From RGIG3009 sp964390295 (GTDB lineage: Bacteria > Bacillota > Clostridia > Oscillospirales > Acutalibacteraceae), in assembly GCA_964390295.1 (NCBI GenBank), contig CAYMHR010000047.1, forward strand, positions 1 through 8,800: a DNA stretch of 8,800 nucleotides. The letters are read 5' to 3'. The translations under genes and the position numbers were made by a program. Below, piece by piece: positions 6,146 to 8,800 of the stretch. The stretch's first letter is position 1. Each line of letters begins with the position of its first letter. The notes below the pieces were generated by a model. It was not told the origin of the DNA. It saw only the letters and a program-made list of their open reading frames with translations, and searched no databases.

Positions 6146-6816
6146 GGCTTTACCTCCAACGTGTATCCGATACCGCGGAAGGCGTGGATTTGCACGTTTG
6201 CCTCCAGCGATGCCAGTTTTTTGCGCAGATAGGACAGGTAGACCCAGACCACGTTGATCTCGGCCTCACTGTCGTAGCCCCAAACGTGCTCCATGAACTG
6301 CTCGGTCGTGATCCGCACGCCGGGGCGTGACATCAGCATTTCCATCATTTGAAATTCCTTGCTTGCCAGCCGGAAGGAGCCCTTGGCGGTGGACAGCTCG
6401 AAGCTGACGCGATCCAGCGTGAGGTTGCCGAGCTGCAGTACCGAGGAGGTCACCTCGGCCTGGCGACGGGTCATGGCGCGGATGCGCGCCAGTAGCTCCT
6501 TGGTGGAAAAGGGCTTGGTCAGGTAATCGTCCGCGCCGGCGTCCAGCCCGGTCACGCGGTCGTCGATCTCCGATTTGGCGGTCAGCAGTAAAATCGGCAG
6601 AGAACAGCCCTGCTCACGTGCCTGCCGCACCACGGATACGCCGTCCAGTCCCGGCATCATCACGTCCAGCACGGCCGCGTCGTACGTCCCGGCCAGCAGA
6701 TAGTCCAGCGCGTCCCGACCGTTGTACACGGCGTCCACCGAGTAATGATTGTGCTTGAAAATGGCTGTCAACGCGTGCGACAGCTCCTGCTCGTCCTCTG
6801 CCAACAGTAAACGCAC
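6142..6816 (-). CDS. OmpR/PhoB-family response regulator
   Basis: A 224-residue DNA-binding response regulator. The receiver domain (1-about 118) has the acidic pocket AEDE (6-9), phosphoacceptor Asp51 in LDVMMPG, the switch Thr79 in LLLTA and Lys101 in LTKPF. The winged-helix effector domain (about 125-224) has FRLASKEFQMMEMLMSRPG, then the recognition region VWVYLSYLRKKL and the closing RGIGYTLE. All expected residues are present and the length is typical. It is the first gene of the minus-strand operon and overlaps its kinase by 4 bases. The start is GTG at 6816, supported by AAGGAGG at 6824-6830 seven bases upstream. Its likely targets are its own operon, through the direct repeat at 6852-6868, and so the VTC/DUF4956/lipoprotein genes downstream. 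Confidence 0.95.
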   Translation of the reverse strand: MRLLLAEDEQELSHALTAIFKHNHYSVDAVYNGRDALDYLLAGTYDAAVLDVMMPGLDGVSVVRQAREQGCSLPILLLTAKSEIDDRVTGLDAGADDYLTKPFSTKELLARIRAMTRRQAEVTSSVLQLGNLTLDRVSFELSTAKGSFRLASKEFQMMEMLMSRPGVRITTEQFMEHVWGYDSEAEINVVWVYLSYLRKKLASLEANVQIHAFRGIGYTLEVKP

Positions 6817-6823
6817 GGCAATC

Positions 6824-6830
6824 CCTCCTT
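6824..6830 (-). promoter_or_regulatory. Ribosome binding site fixing the GTG start of the response regulator
   Basis: AAGGAGG on the minus strand is 7 bases before GTG 6816-6814. The next residues (RLLLAEDE) are the normal first beta strand of a receiver domain, so this start is secure. Confidence 0.8.
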
Positions 6831-6851
6831 AAAATCAGTATAGCAAAAATA

Positions 6852-6868
6852 CTTAAAACTACCTTAAA
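6852..6868 (-). promoter_or_regulatory. Candidate response-regulator operator, 11-bp direct repeat
   Basis: On the minus strand TTTAAG occurs twice (6868-6863 and 6857-6852) with exactly one helical turn between them. Tandem half-sites at 11-bp spacing are how OmpR/PhoB-family dimers bind DNA. The pair overlaps the -10 end of one predicted promoter and lies where the -35 region of a second -10 (TATACT, 6842-6837) would be, so it could repress the first and activate the second. Assignment to this regulator is inference from position. Confidence 0.45.
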
Positions 6869-6896
6869 GTATACGGCATTTCTCCGTTTTTGGCAA
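6868..6896 (-). promoter_or_regulatory. Sigma-A promoter for the minus-strand operon
   Basis: TTGCCA (6896-6891) is 17 bases from TATACT (6873-6868) on the minus strand. This gives a leader of about 45 nt before the response regulator GTG. A second -10-like TATACT is at 6842-6837, but its -35 position (AAGGTA) is poor, so that promoter would need an activator. Confidence 0.6.
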
Positions 6897-6995
6897 TTCT
6901 TATTTGACGAAAGCAATGTTTTTTCACAATAACTTCCTTTAATTTTGCGAAAATACTGGTTATTTTGATAAAATTAAAAAAATCCGGAAAATCGC

Positions 6996-7024
6996 TTCCC
7001 ATTTCCAAAATAATTTGGTATAAT
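6996..7024 (+). promoter_or_regulatory. Promoter of ppdK with extended -10
   Basis: TATAAT at 7019-7024 is preceded by TGG at 7016-7018 (extended -10). TTCCCA at 6996-7001 is a weak -35 at 17-bp spacing. The A/T-rich run at about 6966-6982 could act as an UP element. Transcription would begin near 7031, giving a leader of about 80 nt. I see no riboswitch or attenuator in that leader. Confidence 0.65.
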
Positions 7025-7110
7025 TATAGCCAGTTATGTTGGCATTTTTGTCAGCGTATTCGCAAAGGTCAGGTAGTAAAGTTAAAAATAGAGAGAGGAT
7101 GACCGTAAGA

Positions 7111-8800
7111 ATGAGTCACAAGTACGTCTATTTATTCAAAGAGGGCAACGCTTCCATGCGTGAGATGCTCGGTGGTAAGGGTGCCAACCTGGCAGAAATG
7201 ACCGGGCTGGGTCTGCCGGTGCCGCAGGGCTTCACCATCAGCACCGAGGCTTGCACGCAGTACTACGAGGATGGCCGCACGATCAACGCCGAAATTCAGG
7301 CGCAGATCATGGAGTACATCGACAAGATGGAGCAGATCACCGGCAAAAAGTTCGGCGACAAGGAAAACCCGTTGCTGGTTTCCGTTCGCTCCGGTGCGCG
7401 CGCTTCCATGCCCGGCATGATGGATACCATCCTGAACCTCGGCTTGAACGAGACCGTGGTGGAGACCATGGCGGAAAAGTCCAACAACCCCCGCTGGGCG
7501 TGGGACTGCTATCGCCGCTTTATCCAGATGTATTCCGACGTCGTTATGGAAGTCGGCAAGAAGTATTTTGAAGAGCTCATCGACGAGATGAAGACCGCCA
7601 AGGGCGTGACGCAGGACGTCGAGCTGACCGCCGACGACCTCAAGACGCTGGCCGGCCAATTCAAGGCCGAGTACAAATCCAAGATTGGCCGCGATTTCCC
7701 GTCCGATCCCAAGGAGCAGCTCATGGGCGCCGTGGAAGCGGTGTTCCGTTCCTGGGACAACCCCCGTGCCAACGTGTATCGCCGTGACAACGACATCCCG
7801 TACTCTTGGGGTACCGCCGTCAACGTGCAGATGATGGCGTTCGGTAACATGGGCGACGATTGCGGTACCGGCGTTGCATTCACCCGTGACCCCGCCACCG
7901 GCGAAAAGGGTCTGATGGGCGAGTTCCTGACCAACGCACAGGGCGAAGACGTCGTGGCCGGCGTTCGTACCCCCATGCCGATTGCTGAAATGGCTAACAA
8001 GTTCCCGGAAGCGTTCGCACAGTTCAAGGACGTGTGCGCGCGTCTGGAGGATCACTATCGCGACATGCAGGACATGGAGTTTACCGTGGAGCACGGCAAG
8101 CTGTTCATGTTGCAGACCCGTAACGGCAAGCGTACCGCGAAAGCGGCTCTGAAGATCGCCTGCGACCTGGTGGACGAGGGCATGATCGACAAGAAGCAGG
8201 CCGTTGCCATGATCGATCCTCGTAACCTGGATACGCTGCTGCACCCGCAGTTCGACCAGAAGGCTCTGAAGGCCGCTACCCCGGCCGGCAAGGGCTTGGG
8301 CGCTTCCCCCGGTGCCGCTTGCGGCCGCATCGTGTTCACCGCGGATGACGCCGTGGCATGGCACGAAAAGGGCGAGAAGGTCGTTCTGGTTCGTCTGGAG
8401 ACCTCTCCGGAGGACATCACCGGCATGAAGGCATCCCAGGGCATCCTGACCGTTCGCGGCGGTATGACCTCTCACGCCGCCGTTGTGGCTCGCGGCATGG
8501 GCACCTGCTGTGTCTCCGGTTGCGGCGACATCAAGATGGACGAGGAAAACAAGAAGTTCGAGTTGGCCGGTAAGACCTACGGCGAGGGCGATTACATCTC
8601 CATCGACGGTTCCACCGGTAACATCTACGACGGCATCATCCCGACCGTCGATGCCGAGATTGCCGGCGAGTTCGGCCGCATCATGGCGTGGGCGGACGAG
8701 TTCCGCACGCTGAAGGTGCGTACCAACGCTGATACGCCTGCCGATGCGAAGAAGGCTTGCGAGCTGGGTGCCGAAGGTATCGGCCTGTGCCGTACCGAGC
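7111..8800 (+). CDS. Pyruvate, phosphate dikinase, N-terminal 563 residues (runs off window)
   Basis: A cytoplasmic enzyme that interconverts pyruvate + ATP + Pi and PEP + AMP + PPi; in anaerobes it often runs toward pyruvate as part of PPi-saving glycolysis. Visible parts are the ATP-grasp nucleotide-binding domain (1-about 340, with GGKGANLAEM, SVRSGARASMPGMMDT and MEFTVEHGKLFMLQTRNGKR), the swivelling phosphohistidine domain with GGMTSHAAVVARGMG (catalytic His455, neighbouring Thr453) and the start of the PEP/pyruvate barrel, ending at GIGLCRTE (Arg561). The positions of His455 and Arg561 equal those known for the Clostridium symbiosum enzyme, which supports the ATG at 7111. An in-frame ATG at 7099 is possible, but it sits directly against the purine-rich GAGAGAGG stretch (7091-7098), which lies 12 bases before 7111. 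The full protein should be about 875 residues; the rest lies beyond the window. No broken residues are seen. Confidence 0.96.
   Translation, partial: MSHKYVYLFKEGNASMREMLGGKGANLAEMTGLGLPVPQGFTISTEACTQYYEDGRTINAEIQAQIMEYIDKMEQITGKKFGDKENPLLVSVRSGARASMPGMMDTILNLGLNETVVETMAEKSNNPRWAWDCYRRFIQMYSDVVMEVGKKYFEELIDEMKTAKGVTQDVELTADDLKTLAGQFKAEYKSKIGRDFPSDPKEQLMGAVEAVFRSWDNPRANVYRRDNDIPYSWGTAVNVQMMAFGNMGDDCGTGVAFTRDPATGEKGLMGEFLTNAQGEDVVAGVRTPMPIAEMANKFPEAFAQFKDVCARLEDHYRDMQDMEFTVEHGKLFMLQTRNGKRTAKAALKIACDLVDEGMIDKKQAVAMIDPRNLDTLLHPQFDQKALKAATPAGKGLGASPGAACGRIVFTADDAVAWHEKGEKVVLVRLETSPEDITGMKASQGILTVRGGMTSHAAVVARGMGTCCVSGCGDIKMDEENKKFELAGKTYGEGDYISIDGSTGNIYDGIIPTVDAEIAGEFGRIMAWADEFRTLKVRTNADTPADAKKACELGAEGIGLCRTE

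Noticed and set aside
6904..6932. TTGACG at 6904-6909 as a second ppdK -35.
   Set aside because: The matching -10 position reads CAATAA, a poor match; the extended -10 at 7016-7024 is far better.
7132..8475. A 447-codon minus-strand open frame inside ppdK.
   Set aside because: It is antisense to highly conserved PPDK sequence; the peptide is His/Leu/Val-rich with no recognisable domain and no ribosome binding site.

Overview
The window looks like a GC-rich member of the Clostridia, most likely gut Oscillospiraceae/Ruminococcaceae. This is an inference from strong AGGAGG-type ribosome binding sites, sigma-A promoters, a clostridial-type pyruvate phosphate dikinase, and hairpin-rich intergenic repeats of the kind common in that group. 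No species can be named from the sequence alone.

Layout. Positions 1-480 hold no credible gene. They are a packed array of short hairpins, including three related copies of a 'hairpin then (T)GACGGAG' unit and one clear direct repeat. At 499-527 is a perfect TTGACA-N17-TATAAT promoter reading rightward into about 140 bp of successive hairpins that ends in a bidirectional terminator (642-668): a candidate small RNA of unknown family. From 6816 leftward to about 751 runs a six-gene minus-strand set with tight spacing: OmpR-family response regulator, sensor histidine kinase (4-base overlap), VTC-domain polymerase-like protein, DUF4956 membrane protein, a Cthe_2159-type beta-helix lipoprotein, and an AraC-family regulator whose last 20 or so codons are displaced by a one-base frameshift. 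Divergent from this, starting at 7111, is ppdK (pyruvate, phosphate dikinase), cut off by the window end after the first 563 codons. The 294-bp spacer between the two directions carries a promoter for each side and an 11-bp-spaced direct repeat that could be the response regulator's own binding site.

How the genes may work together. The VTC-domain protein belongs to the triphosphate-tunnel fold, whose yeast member Vtc4 makes polyphosphate from ATP. DUF4956 supplies the only multi-span membrane protein in the set, and the lipoprotein is a surface beta-helix rich in Asp-Asp-Gly turns, from a family reported to bind acidic polysaccharide. The simplest hypothesis is a two-component-controlled cell-surface system in which an anionic polymer is made, moved or displayed at the membrane and bound outside. 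The family co-occurrence is known in Clostridia, but to my knowledge the function of the system is not established. ppdK is ordinary central metabolism (PEP/pyruvate interconversion with PPi) and is probably regulated separately.
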